From Anaerolineales bacterium UBA5195 (GTDB lineage: Bacteria; Chloroflexota; Anaerolineae; Anaerolineales; Villigracilaceae): 23,807 nt of DNA. The stretch's first letter is position 1. The number at the start of each line of letters is the position of its first letter. The stretch is taken from assembly GCA_002412925.1 (NCBI GenBank), contig DHVZ01000025.1, positions 1 to 23,807 on the forward strand, read 5' to 3'. Shown one piece after another: positions 8,213 to 16,589 of the stretch. The position numbers were made by a program, and so were the translations under genes. The notes under the pieces are model-generated. The model saw only the letters and a list, made by a program, of their open reading frames with translations, was not told where the DNA came from and did not search any database.

Positions 8213-9634
8213 TCAGGGCATCGGATTGTTATACGCCCAATCGTCAGACAGGATAATGTCAATCTCGGCCGCAGAAGCCGGGTCATATTTATTGATCACC
8301 TGGTTACCGGCATTGAGCTTGAACAGTTCCTTGAAATAGAGAAGCGTAAATAGTTTGCCGCGGTGATCGATGACCTGCGTGGCGCCCGGCTGGTAACTGG
8401 CGGTATCGGCCACGACCACATTAAAGCCCTGTGATTTGAGATAATCTGCGGTCTTCTGCGCCATGCCCTGCACAGAACTTCCATTATAAACAGCGATCGT
8501 GGCGCCTTCCTGCCTGGCAAGATCGAGGGCGTCCGCGCCTTGCGACATCGGGCCGAGGGCGCCGCTGGTTGTGAAGATCTCATCGCGCAGAACCCGGATT
8601 TTATCGGCAATCGGCTTCATGACGCTCTGTTGCTCGCCATTCACCACCATGTCCACCAGTTGAACCATGCTGTAGTCGATCACGCCGCGCTTGATACTCT
8701 CAGGCGGGATATCCTTGGCCAGCATCCCCAGGCGCATGATCTCATCGAAGGTCAGGTTGGTCTTGACACCTGATTGGATGTCAGCATACATTGCAGGCGC
8801 ATTGGCCAGCATTGTGGGGAGATTGTTGGGATCCAACACCTTGTCGCGTACAGCCAGGATGACCGCCTGCTGGCGTTTCGAACGGTCAACGTCGCCGCCC
8901 TCGGTGTGGCGCTGGCGAATATAGCCCAACGCTTCCACACCGCCTAGTTTATGCCAGCCAGCCCTGAGCATGATATTGTCTTCCCCGGGACCCATCGGGT
9001 CGATGACGATTTTTTTCTCAACAAAGACATTGATTTTACCAATCGACTCGATCAATCGGGTAAAAGCCCAAAATTCCATCTGCGCGTAATACTGCACCGG
9101 CACACCGATCACCTGTTCCACGGTGCGCATGGCCAGCACCGGGCCGCCGCCAGGGAGTTTGCTCCCCTCGCCGTTGTAATAGGCCGTGTTGATCCGGGCG
9201 TAATCGAAACCGGGGATGGCAACCCACAGGTCGCGGGGAATCGACAGCATCCCTGCAGTTTTGGATTGCGGGTCAATGGTGAGCAGGATCATCGAATCAG
9301 AACGGGCCGGGCCAGTGCGGTCGGCGCTGACCACCTCCCCTTCCTTGATAACGACGGCCGTATCGACACCCATCAACAGGATGGTCACGCGGCTGGCGCC
9401 ATCCCAGGTGGGAGGCAGGTCAACCTCTGGAATGGCTGGCGCGGCGGTGGGCAGGCCAGGCGCTTCAGGAGTGCCCGCCGCGCCATTTTCAGCGATACTC
9501 ACGCCGGGGATCCCGGCGACAGCGCGCATAGTGACAGTAATATAACGCGCCAAAACAAAGGTCCCTGCAAACAACACCAGGGCAATGACGCCAACAATGA
9601 TCAGTCGGGGGGAAATCTTGAATCCAGTTTTCAT
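8213..9634 (-). CDS. LytR-CpsA-Psr (LCP) family glycopolymer transferase with LytR_C domain
   Basis: A 473-residue membrane-anchored protein with one N-terminal helix (about 10-30) and a Pro/Ala-rich linker. The LCP catalytic domain (about 83-268) carries the conserved D113 in RSDSM, SIPRDLW with R134, NTAYYNGE, and the YIRQRHTEGGDVDRSKRQQ signature with R240 and R242. A LytR_C domain follows (about 376-465, from IAVYNGSSVQGMA). LCP proteins transfer lipid-linked glycopolymers to peptidoglycan or other acceptors on the outer face of the cytoplasmic membrane. The nature of the polymer is not known for this lineage. It is last in a minus-strand run after the VanW and Trm112-like genes, 39 bp behind the latter. 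It ends at a terminator shared with the convergent gene. Confidence 0.94.
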   Translation of the reverse strand: MKTGFKISPRLIIVGVIALVLFAGTFVLARYITVTMRAVAGIPGVSIAENGAAGTPEAPGLPTAAPAIPEVDLPPTWDGASRVTILLMGVDTAVVIKEGEVVSADRTGPARSDSMILLTIDPQSKTAGMLSIPRDLWVAIPGFDYARINTAYYNGEGSKLPGGGPVLAMRTVEQVIGVPVQYYAQMEFWAFTRLIESIGKINVFVEKKIVIDPMGPGEDNIMLRAGWHKLGGVEALGYIRQRHTEGGDVDRSKRQQAVILAVRDKVLDPNNLPTMLANAPAMYADIQSGVKTNLTFDEIMRLGMLAKDIPPESIKRGVIDYSMVQLVDMVVNGEQQSVMKPIADKIRVLRDEIFTTSGALGPMSQGADALDLARQEGATIAVYNGSSVQGMAQKTADYLKSQGFNVVVADTASYQPGATQVIDHRGKLFTLLYFKELFKLNAGNQVINKYDPASAAEIDIILSDDWAYNNPMP

Positions 9635-9673
9635 AGTTTGTTGTTATTCAATTTTGAAGCGGTTCTATTAACA

Positions 9674-9892
9674 TTAACGGGCAGGCGGCGGGACCGGCAA
9701 TCCTTCGATGGAGGTTTGCACCCACTTGTCGCCCTCGTCAATCAGCATGACCGGGATATCATCGACAATCGGGTATTTTCGACCACAGTCCTGGCAAACC
9801 AGCCAGGATTCACGCTCAAGTTTCAGCAAACCATCTTTCTCGCGCACGCAAGCCGGGCAGCGCAGGATTTCAAGCAATTCTTGAGAGACCAT
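9674..9892 (-). CDS. Trm112-like small zinc-binding protein
   Basis: A 72-residue cytoplasmic protein with two CxxC pairs (CPAC at 12-15 and CQDC at 33-36) and RKYPIVDDIPVMLIDE, which are the hallmarks of the Trm112/UPF0434 (YcaR-like) family. The four cysteines should bind one zinc. In eukaryotes and archaea Trm112 activates methyltransferases. In bacteria the role is mostly unknown, but genes of this family often sit beside envelope or glycosylation genes, as here between VanW and LCP genes. AAGGAG lies 7 nt before the ATG. The upstream gap of 80 bp holds a palindromic repeat. Whether it partners the methyltransferase-like protein two genes upstream is speculation. Confidence 0.9.
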   Translation of the reverse strand: MVSQELLEILRCPACVREKDGLLKLERESWLVCQDCGRKYPIVDDIPVMLIDEGDKWVQTSIEGLPVPPPAR

Positions 9893-9909
9893 TCGTTTCT
9901 CCTTATTTC

Positions 9910-9937
9910 GTAGGGGCGTAGCGTGCTACGCCCCTAC
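9910..9937. repeat. Dispersed palindromic repeat (GTAGGGGCG type)
   Basis: GTAGGGGCGTAGC (9910-9922), GT, then GCTACGCCCCTAC (9925-9937) is a perfect 13-bp inverted repeat in the gap between the VanW and Trm112-like genes. From memory, palindromes starting GTAGGGGCG recur between genes in many bacterial genomes, including Chloroflexota and cyanobacteria. Only one copy is in this window. No T run follows, so a terminator role is doubtful. Confidence 0.75.
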
Positions 9938-9972
9938 CAGGATACATATTCGGCGAAAAATTGTACCACGCA

Positions 9973-11883
9973 TCACGGATTCTGACACCAGCCCTTCTTT
10001 TTCAAGGATTTTTCAGGATCCTTGATGTCAGGGCCATACTCGCAGGCTTCAGCCCAGGGTTGGTATTGGGTCACGAACTTATCCACGAACCAGATTTTCC
10101 CGTCGCGCGTAACGACGCGGTTGATGGTCACATCCGCGCCATCGGCGGCGTAATCGATATGTTTCAACTGCTCATCGGGGCCCAACTCGGGATTAAACGT
10201 GACAACCGGCGGCGGGGCGGGGACGATGTTGATCGGGCCGGTGGTATCCCATTGAACCTGGCGGCCATCCGAAGTGGAGTAGAACTTCCACGTCAGCGAG
10301 CGGGTTTTGGCATCAAAAAAGGTGTCCATCAAAAGCCAGTAGGGACTGTCGTTCTTGAACTTGAAATCCACCAGCGGGAAGTAAACCGTGGCATCAAAAC
10401 CCGAGAGTCTCGGGTCATTGCTTCCGCCGGGGCGTTGTTCATAGTAATAGACACGATAGGCATGGGCATGGCGCTCAGGGACCGGGAAACCAGCGAAAAA
10501 AGCCGCCCGAAACAGGGTGGTACTCACCTGGCAGACCCCCCCGCCCACACCCTTGATCGTTCTCCCATTGTAGATGATCAGGGCTTCGGCATAGCCGCTG
10601 TCGAGGCTGACATCGCCCAGGTGCGCACCCATCGAGAAAGTCTCTCCCGGCGCAACCAGCAGTCCGTGGAAATTGGCCGCGGCCGTCTCGATATTTTTCA
10701 AACGCGCCGCGCTGGAGCCGTAAAAGTAGGTGGTCTCATCGCTGATCAACTGCGTGATACCCAACTGCTGACCATTGGCGCTATCGGCCACCAGCGGCTC
10801 AGTGAGATTGACGCGCAGAAACGCTGCCTGCTGACCGGCAGCCACGGCTTTCTCGATTTCATTAATGCTGCCGGGAAGATCCACCTGCAGGCCGATGACC
10901 GAAGCCTGGATGGGAACGATCTGCCCGGATTGCTCATCGAAGGTGAAACGCGCATTGGCCTCGGGACGGTCAACCTGTCTGGCGATATCGACCAACAGCG
11001 TTTGAAGCATGGCGCGATCAATTTGAACAACGTACTGCGCCCCGGAACCCGGGTCAAAGCGCCCCACCCGCAGCATGGGCGCCAGTTCGGCAGGTTGGAT
11101 TTGCCACGGGCCGGGGGTGTCGGGTGGCGCATCGGGGACGGAAAGCGTCAACGGCGCAGCCAGCAGGTTGCGGGCAGCTTCAGCCTGCGCCGAAGCATCC
11201 ATCACCTGGGGAGCCTGCTCCTGGATGACGAACGGCACTTCCCCATCCCTGAAAAATTGCATCTGGGCATGCAGATAGATAAGCGTGGCCTCGGGGTTCA
11301 AGGTCCGCCCAACCTGCCCGGGCCGGGAGGTAACATTCAATCCGTTAATCACCAGGCTGGCTTCGCTGACCGGTTTGTTCACCTCTGCGGCAATCTTCTG
11401 CAAGTACGAATAGGCAATGCGCTGGTCAAAAATAATCACCGGGGATAAAGCCACCCCCACCTGCGCCGCATTCAGTTGATCGATAACTGCCTGGAACAAG
11501 CCACCCTGGCGGCCAAAATCATACGCCAGTTGCGCCGAGGCGGCCGGATCGAGCACCATCCCCAGCCGGGCGGGGGTCTCAACCCAGACGTTCTGTCCAT
11601 CGCGAAAAACAAGGCGGCCTGAATAAGGAAAGCTCAGCGCGGCCTGGATTTTGAGCGCGGCGTCATCCCGTTTCATCCCTGAAAGATCCACACCCGCCAC
11701 ACTGACCCCCGGGAAAATCCGCCCAAAATGAACCAGGCGATAACCCATCGAAAAAACGAAAATGGCCAACAGGAAGAATGAGACGCCTGCGAACAGGGCC
11801 GCTGCCATTTGAATCCAGACAGCGCCGGTTTCGCGGCGTTTTCGGCGGGGACGGACAAATTGAACCGGGTTGGTAACGGTCAT
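9973..11883 (-). CDS. VanW-domain (YoaR-like) membrane-anchored envelope protein
   Basis: A 636-residue protein with a basic cytoplasmic N-terminus (RPRRKRR) and one transmembrane helix (about 25-46). Two regions resembling the putative peptidoglycan-binding domain PG_binding_4 follow (about 60-190 and 230-375; for example FPGVSVAGVDLSGMKRDDA). The VanW domain is about 386-520, with ETFSMGAHLGD, the signature GGGVCQVSTTLFRAAFFAG (447-465) and a DATVYFPLVDFKFKND block. A tail of about 110 residues ends in a Lys-rich segment and WCQNP. VanW proteins occur in vancomycin-resistance clusters and widely in Gram-positive-type cell walls. Their biochemical role is unsettled, and this is not evidence of resistance. 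It starts 30 bp after the methyltransferase-like gene and is probably in one operon with it. Confidence 0.92.
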   Translation of the reverse strand: MTVTNPVQFVRPRRKRRETGAVWIQMAAALFAGVSFFLLAIFVFSMGYRLVHFGRIFPGVSVAGVDLSGMKRDDAALKIQAALSFPYSGRLVFRDGQNVWVETPARLGMVLDPAASAQLAYDFGRQGGLFQAVIDQLNAAQVGVALSPVIIFDQRIAYSYLQKIAAEVNKPVSEASLVINGLNVTSRPGQVGRTLNPEATLIYLHAQMQFFRDGEVPFVIQEQAPQVMDASAQAEAARNLLAAPLTLSVPDAPPDTPGPWQIQPAELAPMLRVGRFDPGSGAQYVVQIDRAMLQTLLVDIARQVDRPEANARFTFDEQSGQIVPIQASVIGLQVDLPGSINEIEKAVAAGQQAAFLRVNLTEPLVADSANGQQLGITQLISDETTYFYGSSAARLKNIETAAANFHGLLVAPGETFSMGAHLGDVSLDSGYAEALIIYNGRTIKGVGGGVCQVSTTLFRAAFFAGFPVPERHAHAYRVYYYEQRPGGSNDPRLSGFDATVYFPLVDFKFKNDSPYWLLMDTFFDAKTRSLTWKFYSTSDGRQVQWDTTGPINIVPAPPPVVTFNPELGPDEQLKHIDYAADGADVTINRVVTRDGKIWFVDKFVTQYQPWAEACEYGPDIKDPEKSLKKKGWCQNP

Positions 11884-11913
11884 CTCGATCTTTCGACTTT
11901 GCTCAAGACAATT

Positions 11914-12525
11914 TCACGCCTTAGGGTTGGCGATTTTCGGAATCAGCATCGGCGTTTTGGCCTTGTATTCGGCATAGATTGAGCCGAAGTCCCTGAGGAG
12001 CCGGCGCTCCTCAAAGAACGCGCCAACAACGAAATAGATTGAAAAAACGATCCAGAGCGCCAGGCGGTTGATTGTCATTTCGGGCGAAAACCAGAGGAAA
12101 ACCAGCCCGGCGGTATACAAAGGGTGGCGGACATAGGCATACAACCCGCCGGTCACCAGTTCCGCAGGTTTGGATTCACCGTAGGAGGGCGCAAGTTGGG
12201 CCAGCCCCACAAATTCCATCAAACCGGTTTGCATCACCCCGGTGACCAGGGCCATGGCAGCCAATCCCTGGATGACAGTCGTCAGGTAAATCCACGGTTC
12301 CGGGATGGCGTAAAGCAGCCTGTCGGGAAAGGTAAGCAGCATAACTGCAATCGGGAAAAGGCTGGCAAAGGAAAACAGGTTATACGCAAACCGGTACAGC
12401 CGAAAATAAGCCGGCGCCCCGGCCACCCGGCGGACAAAATGCTTAAACCCATGCGAGGCCAGAATGGAATGTACCACAGCCCAGAAGATAGATGCGCCAA
12501 TCAAGTAAACCATACCGGTCATCAT
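11914..12525 (-). CDS. Isoprenylcysteine carboxyl methyltransferase/PEMT-like integral membrane protein
   Basis: A 203-residue protein with about five hydrophobic segments. The C-terminal half has the PEMT/ICMT-type signature: GGLYAYVRHPLYTAGLVFLW (127-145), EERRLL (172-177) and FGSIYAEYKAKTPMLIP (180-196). In this family the RHPxY and EE motifs bind S-adenosylmethionine near the membrane face. The N-terminal half resembles NnrU/DUF1295-type proteins. Substrates in bacteria are usually unknown and may be lipids or quinol-like compounds. ATG at 12525 was kept because AGGT lies about 7 nt upstream; an in-frame or near alternative ATG lies a few bases before. It heads the minus-strand envelope run and is separated by 83 bp from the ATPase gene. 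Confidence 0.85.
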   Translation of the reverse strand: MMTGMVYLIGASIFWAVVHSILASHGFKHFVRRVAGAPAYFRLYRFAYNLFSFASLFPIAVMLLTFPDRLLYAIPEPWIYLTTVIQGLAAMALVTGVMQTGLMEFVGLAQLAPSYGESKPAELVTGGLYAYVRHPLYTAGLVFLWFSPEMTINRLALWIVFSIYFVVGAFFEERRLLRDFGSIYAEYKAKTPMLIPKIANPKA

Positions 12526-12608
12526 AACATACCTGTTTTAGACGAACATGAGAAAGCCCAGAGAAGGACACCGGCGGCTCACCGCTGGAATTTTGGGCAA
12601 CCTGATCA

Positions 12609-15188
12609 TTATTCCGCGCCAAAGGCGGGCAGCTCATACGTGTCGCCGCCGCCATGGACGATGTAAAACGGCTGCCAGGCCACACCAAAGACCTGCACAT
12701 AGACATCGCTTTTCCTGGCCGGGATCGGGATCTCGCTGACCTGGTTAACCACTGATGACCAGCGCTCGTTCGCAGCCTGAAGAACCTGGTCGCGTTTGCG
12801 GGAGAGTTCCTGCAACTGCGACTGGTACTGCTTGATGACATCCACCGATTCATCCACATCGGCCTTGGCCTGCTGGCTCATGCGGTTCTTGGAAATTTGC
12901 GTGGTGATGCTTTTCTTGCGGCCAATCCCCAGGAAACCCGCGCCAAGTTCGAGCATGTTACCGGTTTCCTCACGTTTGCGCTGTTCGTACTCCACTTCAT
13001 CTTGCGCCAGTTCGCGCTCTTCGCGCGCCAGCTTATCATTCAGCGAAGCAATCTGCCGGTCGATGGCCGCCGTCAGTTTGGCGATCTCGGCATCCCGTCC
13101 CTGGCGGGCCGCATCAGAACAGGCTGTCCGAAATTCGGCAGGAGAGACATCTGGCCCGGCGTAGACTTTCAGCGCTTCATTGGCGCGCGCGCTGACCTGC
13201 GTGGTTCTGAAGACCCAATCGGCAAAATCCTTTTGCAGCGCCGTCAGCAATTTGGCGTCACTGAGAGGGCCATCGAGCGAGGCAAAGCGCGCCTGGGGCG
13301 AGGGCTGGTCTTCAAGTTTTTCCATCCCCGGCCCGTTGTAGGGGAACTCGTCCCAGCGCACCACACCGCGCCGGTCGAGCGCGTCCACCAGCGCGTCGCG
13401 CACCACTTCACTGTCGATCCCGTAACGCCGATCAAAGAAACGCACCCTGGCGCAGGCCAGCAAGGTTGGGCGATAAAGCACCGCTTCGAGACGGGCGTCG
13501 ACCGGGACGGGTTCGGCGGCGGTCTTGAAGGCCTCCGTCAGGCTGTAATTGACCGGCAGGAAGTACTCATTCACCCCGGCGGGGATGACCGGCCTGGTCT
13601 GGCTGCCTTCGAGATCAGATACTGGGCGATTGATCGCAGACGGAGGTTCGAGGCGGAAATCGCCCTCAGCAATGGAAACCGGCTGGAAGTGGGATAAGTC
13701 GGACTCAGCCGGGGCCGGTCTGCCGGCTGCGGGGGCGGAATCCGGGCTGGGGGCAGGCGAAACCCCCGTCGCATTTTCCCGTTTCGGCGGCTGGACGGCC
13801 CCCACGAGTTGATTCAACGCCGGGATCTGCGAACGGGTTAACGGCCCGGCCAGGAAATTCATCGTCCAGCGGGTTTGGAAGAGCTGCGGGCCTTTGGCGT
13901 GGACGTTGTGGAGCAGGAAAACACGCTTGCCAAGGGCCGAGATGATGTCGCTGTAGGCATTCCGATTCAAGTCGGCGCTGGCCGATTGCAGGCCGTCCAG
14001 CAGGCGGTTCTTGTCATATTCGGTCTGCAATTTGCCGATCAACCACGTCCCGGCGTTGGAAAGCGCCTTGTAATCAACATCGATCGGGTTCTGGGTCGCC
14101 AACACCAGGCCGACCCCAAAGGCGCGAGCCTGCTTGAGCATCCGCAGGAGCGGCGCCTTGCTGGAAGGGTTGCCTTTGGGCGGCAGGTAGCCATGTAATT
14201 CGTCGAAATAGAGCAGGGCGCGCAGGGAGGTTGAGCCGCTCTGGGTGCGCATCCAGGTTTCGAGGGCCGAGAGCAGCAGGGTGACGAAGAACATCCGCTC
14301 GCCATCACTCAGGTGGGCAATGTAAAAAACGCTCTGGCGCGGACGGCCATCCTCGGCAAAAAGCAAAGCCCGGATGTCCATCGGCGCGCCTTCGCGCCAG
14401 GCCTGGAAAGCCGGCGAGGCCAGGATATTGTTGAGGGTCACCGCCAGCGCATTGCGGTCTTTGGCCGGGAAGAAATTATCAACCGCGAACGCGCCAAGTT
14501 TTTCAAACGGTGGGGACTGGACTTGCAGGATCAGTTCGGTCAGGTCGAGGCTTTTGCCCTGGCTCCAGGCCGCTTCGAAAATATTGGCTACCAGGATATG
14601 CTCCCGCGAGCGCAGCGGATCGATATCCCCGTAGCCGACCAGGCCGAGCAACGCAGTGACGGTGCTGGAGATTTTCTCGCGCAGGATTTCCTTGTTGCCT
14701 TCCCAGGGAATTTGCGGCGCTTCGAGGGAGGAAAGCACGCTGACTTGCAGACCAGCATCCGAACCAGGCGTATAGACCGAATATTGCGCGGCTTTGGCCA
14801 GGGCGCTGATGCGCTCCTGGTCGATCCCCCACTCGGCCAGGCCGTTTTTCCAGCGTTCAGCGGTTTCCTCGGCGGCCTGCTCGACCGTTTTGCCCTGCCT
14901 GCGCAGAGTATCGGCGTCCAGCCAGGGTTGGAAATCTGCCGGAGCCAGTTCGGGGAAGTGCAGGAGCAGGTTGGTCAGGTCGCCTTTGGGGTCAATCAGG
15001 ATGGCCGGGATCCCCTGCAGGGCGGCCTCTTCTATTATTCCGATGCACAGGCCGGTCTTGCCCGAACCGGTCATGCCGGTCACCACCGCGTGGGTGGTCA
15101 GGTCAGTCGGATCGTACTCCAGTACCCGCTCCGTCTGGCTGGCGTTCTGCAGGTCATAATGGCGGCCAAGATAAAATTGATCGGTCAT
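12609..15188 (-). CDS. HerA/FtsK-like ATP-binding protein with C-terminal coiled coil
   Basis: An 859-residue cytoplasmic P-loop ATPase. Walker A is GMTGSGKTGL (38-47), followed by AILIDPKGDLTNLLL (62-76). Walker B is LLYFDELHGYLPP (326-338). A sensor-like region reads FGVGLVLATQNPIDVDYKAL (357-376) and a glutamine/arginine block follows near 384-440 (TWLIGKLQTEYDKNRLLDGL). This is the HerA/VirD4/DUF87-DUF853 class of hexameric ATPases. A Pro/Ala-rich linker (about 470-500) leads to a second half with a long charged coiled coil (about 695-815) and a compact C-terminus (VQVFGVAWQPFYIVHGG). HerA relatives translocate DNA or protein, but here no NurA nuclease or secretion genes lie nearby, so the job is unknown. 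AGGAGTT precedes the ATG. Confidence 0.87.
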   Translation of the reverse strand: MTDQFYLGRHYDLQNASQTERVLEYDPTDLTTHAVVTGMTGSGKTGLCIGIIEEAALQGIPAILIDPKGDLTNLLLHFPELAPADFQPWLDADTLRRQGKTVEQAAEETAERWKNGLAEWGIDQERISALAKAAQYSVYTPGSDAGLQVSVLSSLEAPQIPWEGNKEILREKISSTVTALLGLVGYGDIDPLRSREHILVANIFEAAWSQGKSLDLTELILQVQSPPFEKLGAFAVDNFFPAKDRNALAVTLNNILASPAFQAWREGAPMDIRALLFAEDGRPRQSVFYIAHLSDGERMFFVTLLLSALETWMRTQSGSTSLRALLYFDELHGYLPPKGNPSSKAPLLRMLKQARAFGVGLVLATQNPIDVDYKALSNAGTWLIGKLQTEYDKNRLLDGLQSASADLNRNAYSDIISALGKRVFLLHNVHAKGPQLFQTRWTMNFLAGPLTRSQIPALNQLVGAVQPPKRENATGVSPAPSPDSAPAAGRPAPAESDLSHFQPVSIAEGDFRLEPPSAINRPVSDLEGSQTRPVIPAGVNEYFLPVNYSLTEAFKTAAEPVPVDARLEAVLYRPTLLACARVRFFDRRYGIDSEVVRDALVDALDRRGVVRWDEFPYNGPGMEKLEDQPSPQARFASLDGPLSDAKLLTALQKDFADWVFRTTQVSARANEALKVYAGPDVSPAEFRTACSDAARQGRDAEIAKLTAAIDRQIASLNDKLAREERELAQDEVEYEQRKREETGNMLELGAGFLGIGRKKSITTQISKNRMSQQAKADVDESVDVIKQYQSQLQELSRKRDQVLQAANERWSSVVNQVSEIPIPARKSDVYVQVFGVAWQPFYIVHGGGDTYELPAFGAE

Positions 15189-15218
15189 CGGAACTCCTGG
15201 GAAAAGGGGGAAAGGTAC

Positions 15219-15242
15219 AAGTCAGAAGTGAGAAGTCAAAAG
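15219..15242. repeat. Degenerate 7-bp tandem repeat (AAGTSAR)
   Basis: AAGTCAG, AAGTGAG, AAGTCAA and a partial AAG follow each other at 15219-15242 with a strict 7-bp step. They lie in the gap upstream of the ATPase start codon. The pattern is like the short heptanucleotide tandem repeats (STRR) described in filamentous cyanobacteria, and matches the step seen inside murJ. Confidence 0.7.
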
Positions 15243-15342
15243 CCTGCTCTTTTTTACCCCGTTTCGGTCAAAAAATCAAGCGAATTAGAACAAATGAACT
15301 GTAATTCCCCGGTATCTACCCAGGGCCTAAAAACAGGAGATC

Positions 15343-15391
15343 ATGTCGCTGCGAGCCGCCGCCCTTGTTCTTTGGCGGCGAAGCAATCCCC
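15343..15391. repeat. REP-like dispersed repeat (TGCGAG...CGAAGCAATC type)
   Basis: The 225-bp gap between the ATPase and PLD genes contains TGTCGCTGCGAG, an inner hairpin GCCGCC (15355-15360)/GGCGGC (15374-15379), and CGAAGCAATCCCC. This closely follows a repeat of the form GTCATTGCGAG-hairpin-CGAAGCAATCTCC that I know from many bacterial genomes, including Chloroflexota. The rest of this gap shows only a 7-bp repeat and no gene. Confidence 0.75.
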
Positions 15392-15413
15392 ATGACAGTA
15401 CACAGTTGCCTGG

Positions 15414-16532
15414 CTACTTCTGCGCCCTGGCCTCCACCCTGCGGAATTCGGCCAGGTATTGCGCGGCAATTTGCGGGTCAAAGAGGATCACAAGATTCTC
15501 ATCATTCGTCCTTTCTGCCGAGGCGCTGAAATTGTACGACCCGGTAATGACAATTTTTTCATCGATGATAAAGACCTTATGGTGCATCTGGCCCCCGTTC
15601 CCATCCAGGTAGACTGGCAAACCAGCCTCAACAAAAGGAAAAAATTCTGTCCCTTTGTTCGATTTGACCTGGCTTTCTTCCATCACGCCGGAGACCGTCA
15701 AACCATCCCTGGCCTTCTGACGAAGAAGATCGCCAAAATCATTCGCGGTAAAAGAAAAGGCCATAAAATAGATGCTCTCCTGTGCGCCGCGCAGCAACTC
15801 GACCACCCGCCGGGCAACGCCGTCATCCGGGGAAAAATAAACCTCGAGCGGCACGCCGTCGATCGTCAGCTGCGGGTTGGGTGTCCGGGCAATCAGGTCC
15901 GGGCCAAAAAAATCATCCGTGAACATCTCCTCGAACTCGACCGCATAGTTTTCGACGACTTTGATCGAGCGGATCCGGACCAGGTTATTGTTATCTGCGT
16001 AAGTTCCCGAAGTGGTGAAGTTCATCGAACCCATCCAGACTTCCGAGCGGTCGATGATCACAAATTTATCGTGCATCAGCCCCTGGCGCCGGTCACCGAG
16101 GATGGGAATGCCCGCATCGAGCAGTGCCTGGGGCACATCATCGAAAATGTTATCACTTTCCATCACCATCCGCACCCGCACGCCGCGTTTATGGGCGCGA
16201 ATTAAAGCCGCCTGGAGCGAATAAAGACTGAGGCTGTAGGCAGCCAGGTCAACAGAGAGGCGCGCTTTGTCGATGGCGGCGATCAAGGGCAGATCCGGGC
16301 CGCCTTCCTCTTTCGATGAGGCCGGGTTGAATGGGTCAGTGAAATAGATTTCATAGAACGAGCCGCGTACGCCGAAGCCCACCTGCATGGGGATTTCGGC
16401 CAACCCAAAGACAAGCGGCGCAGATGTGGGGCTGGCTGGAGCTGGCGGCGGGGGTCCGGCCTCGCAGGCCTGGGCGATCAGGGCTAGCACCAACAGGGCG
16501 GGCAACAAAAATCGTTTCGTCCTTATCTCCAT
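15414..16532 (-). CDS. Phospholipase D-like protein, probable lipoprotein
   Basis: A 372-residue protein with two HKD motifs. The first has H154, K156 and D161 (LMHDKFVIIDRSEVWMGSMN) and the second has H317, K319 and D324 (MHHKVFIIDEKIVITGSYNF). Each is followed by the usual GS(x)NF/T segment. Two such motifs form one active site of the PLD superfamily, which cleaves or transfers phosphodiester bonds in phospholipids, cardiolipin or nucleic acids. The N-terminus (hydrophobic to ALIAQAC, Cys23) looks like a lipoprotein signal, followed by a Pro/Ala-rich spacer, so it is probably exported and membrane-tethered. The lipobox is not perfect. It is divergent from murJ with a 57-bp intergenic gap, and a TATAAT box lies 7 nt from the ATG, suggesting leaderless mRNA. 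Substrate unknown; it could be a secreted Nuc-like nuclease. Confidence 0.9.
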   Translation of the reverse strand: MEIRTKRFLLPALLVLALIAQACEAGPPPPAPASPTSAPLVFGLAEIPMQVGFGVRGSFYEIYFTDPFNPASSKEEGGPDLPLIAAIDKARLSVDLAAYSLSLYSLQAALIRAHKRGVRVRMVMESDNIFDDVPQALLDAGIPILGDRRQGLMHDKFVIIDRSEVWMGSMNFTTSGTYADNNNLVRIRSIKVVENYAVEFEEMFTDDFFGPDLIARTPNPQLTIDGVPLEVYFSPDDGVARRVVELLRGAQESIYFMAFSFTANDFGDLLRQKARDGLTVSGVMEESQVKSNKGTEFFPFVEAGLPVYLDGNGGQMHHKVFIIDEKIVITGSYNFSASAERTNDENLVILFDPQIAAQYLAEFRRVEARAQK

Positions 16533-16539
16533 GCGAGGT

Positions 16540-16545
16540 ATTATA
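16540..16545 (-). promoter_or_regulatory. -10 box of the PLD gene, leaderless spacing
   Basis: On the minus strand TATAAT (plus coordinates 16540-16545) is followed by ACCTCGC and then the ATG at 16532. Seven bases between the -10 box and the start codon put transcription start at or within a base or two of the ATG. No ribosome site is visible. Confidence 0.6.
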
Positions 16546-16575
16546 GCCTTTCTTTCGTCTTTTCCTTTTCTACCT

Positions 16576-16581
16576 TATAAT
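16576..16581 (+). promoter_or_regulatory. -10 box of murJ, leaderless spacing
   Basis: TATAAT at 16576-16581 is followed by eight bases and the GTG start of murJ at 16590. The stretch between is C-rich, with no Shine-Dalgarno sequence. Together with the PLD box 30 bp away it forms a compact divergent promoter pair. Confidence 0.6.
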
Positions 16582-16589
16582 CCATCCCC

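Noticed and set aside
9961..11448. 495-codon open frame on the plus strand opposite the VanW-domain gene
   Set aside because: The minus-strand VanW protein has a full-length domain signature and a membrane anchor, while the plus frame has no recognisable domain.
9973..11883. Vancomycin resistance determinant
   Set aside because: The VanW domain alone is common in cell-wall bacteria; no VanH, VanA/B, VanX or VanRS set is present.
12609..15188. Part of a HerA-NurA or HerA-SIR2-type defence system
   Set aside because: No NurA, SIR2, DUF4297 or other effector gene lies next to it; the neighbours are envelope genes.
14313..15395. 360-codon plus-strand frame opposite the HerA-like ATPase
   Set aside because: Shadow of the Walker-motif ATPase; its end lies in intergenic repeat DNA.
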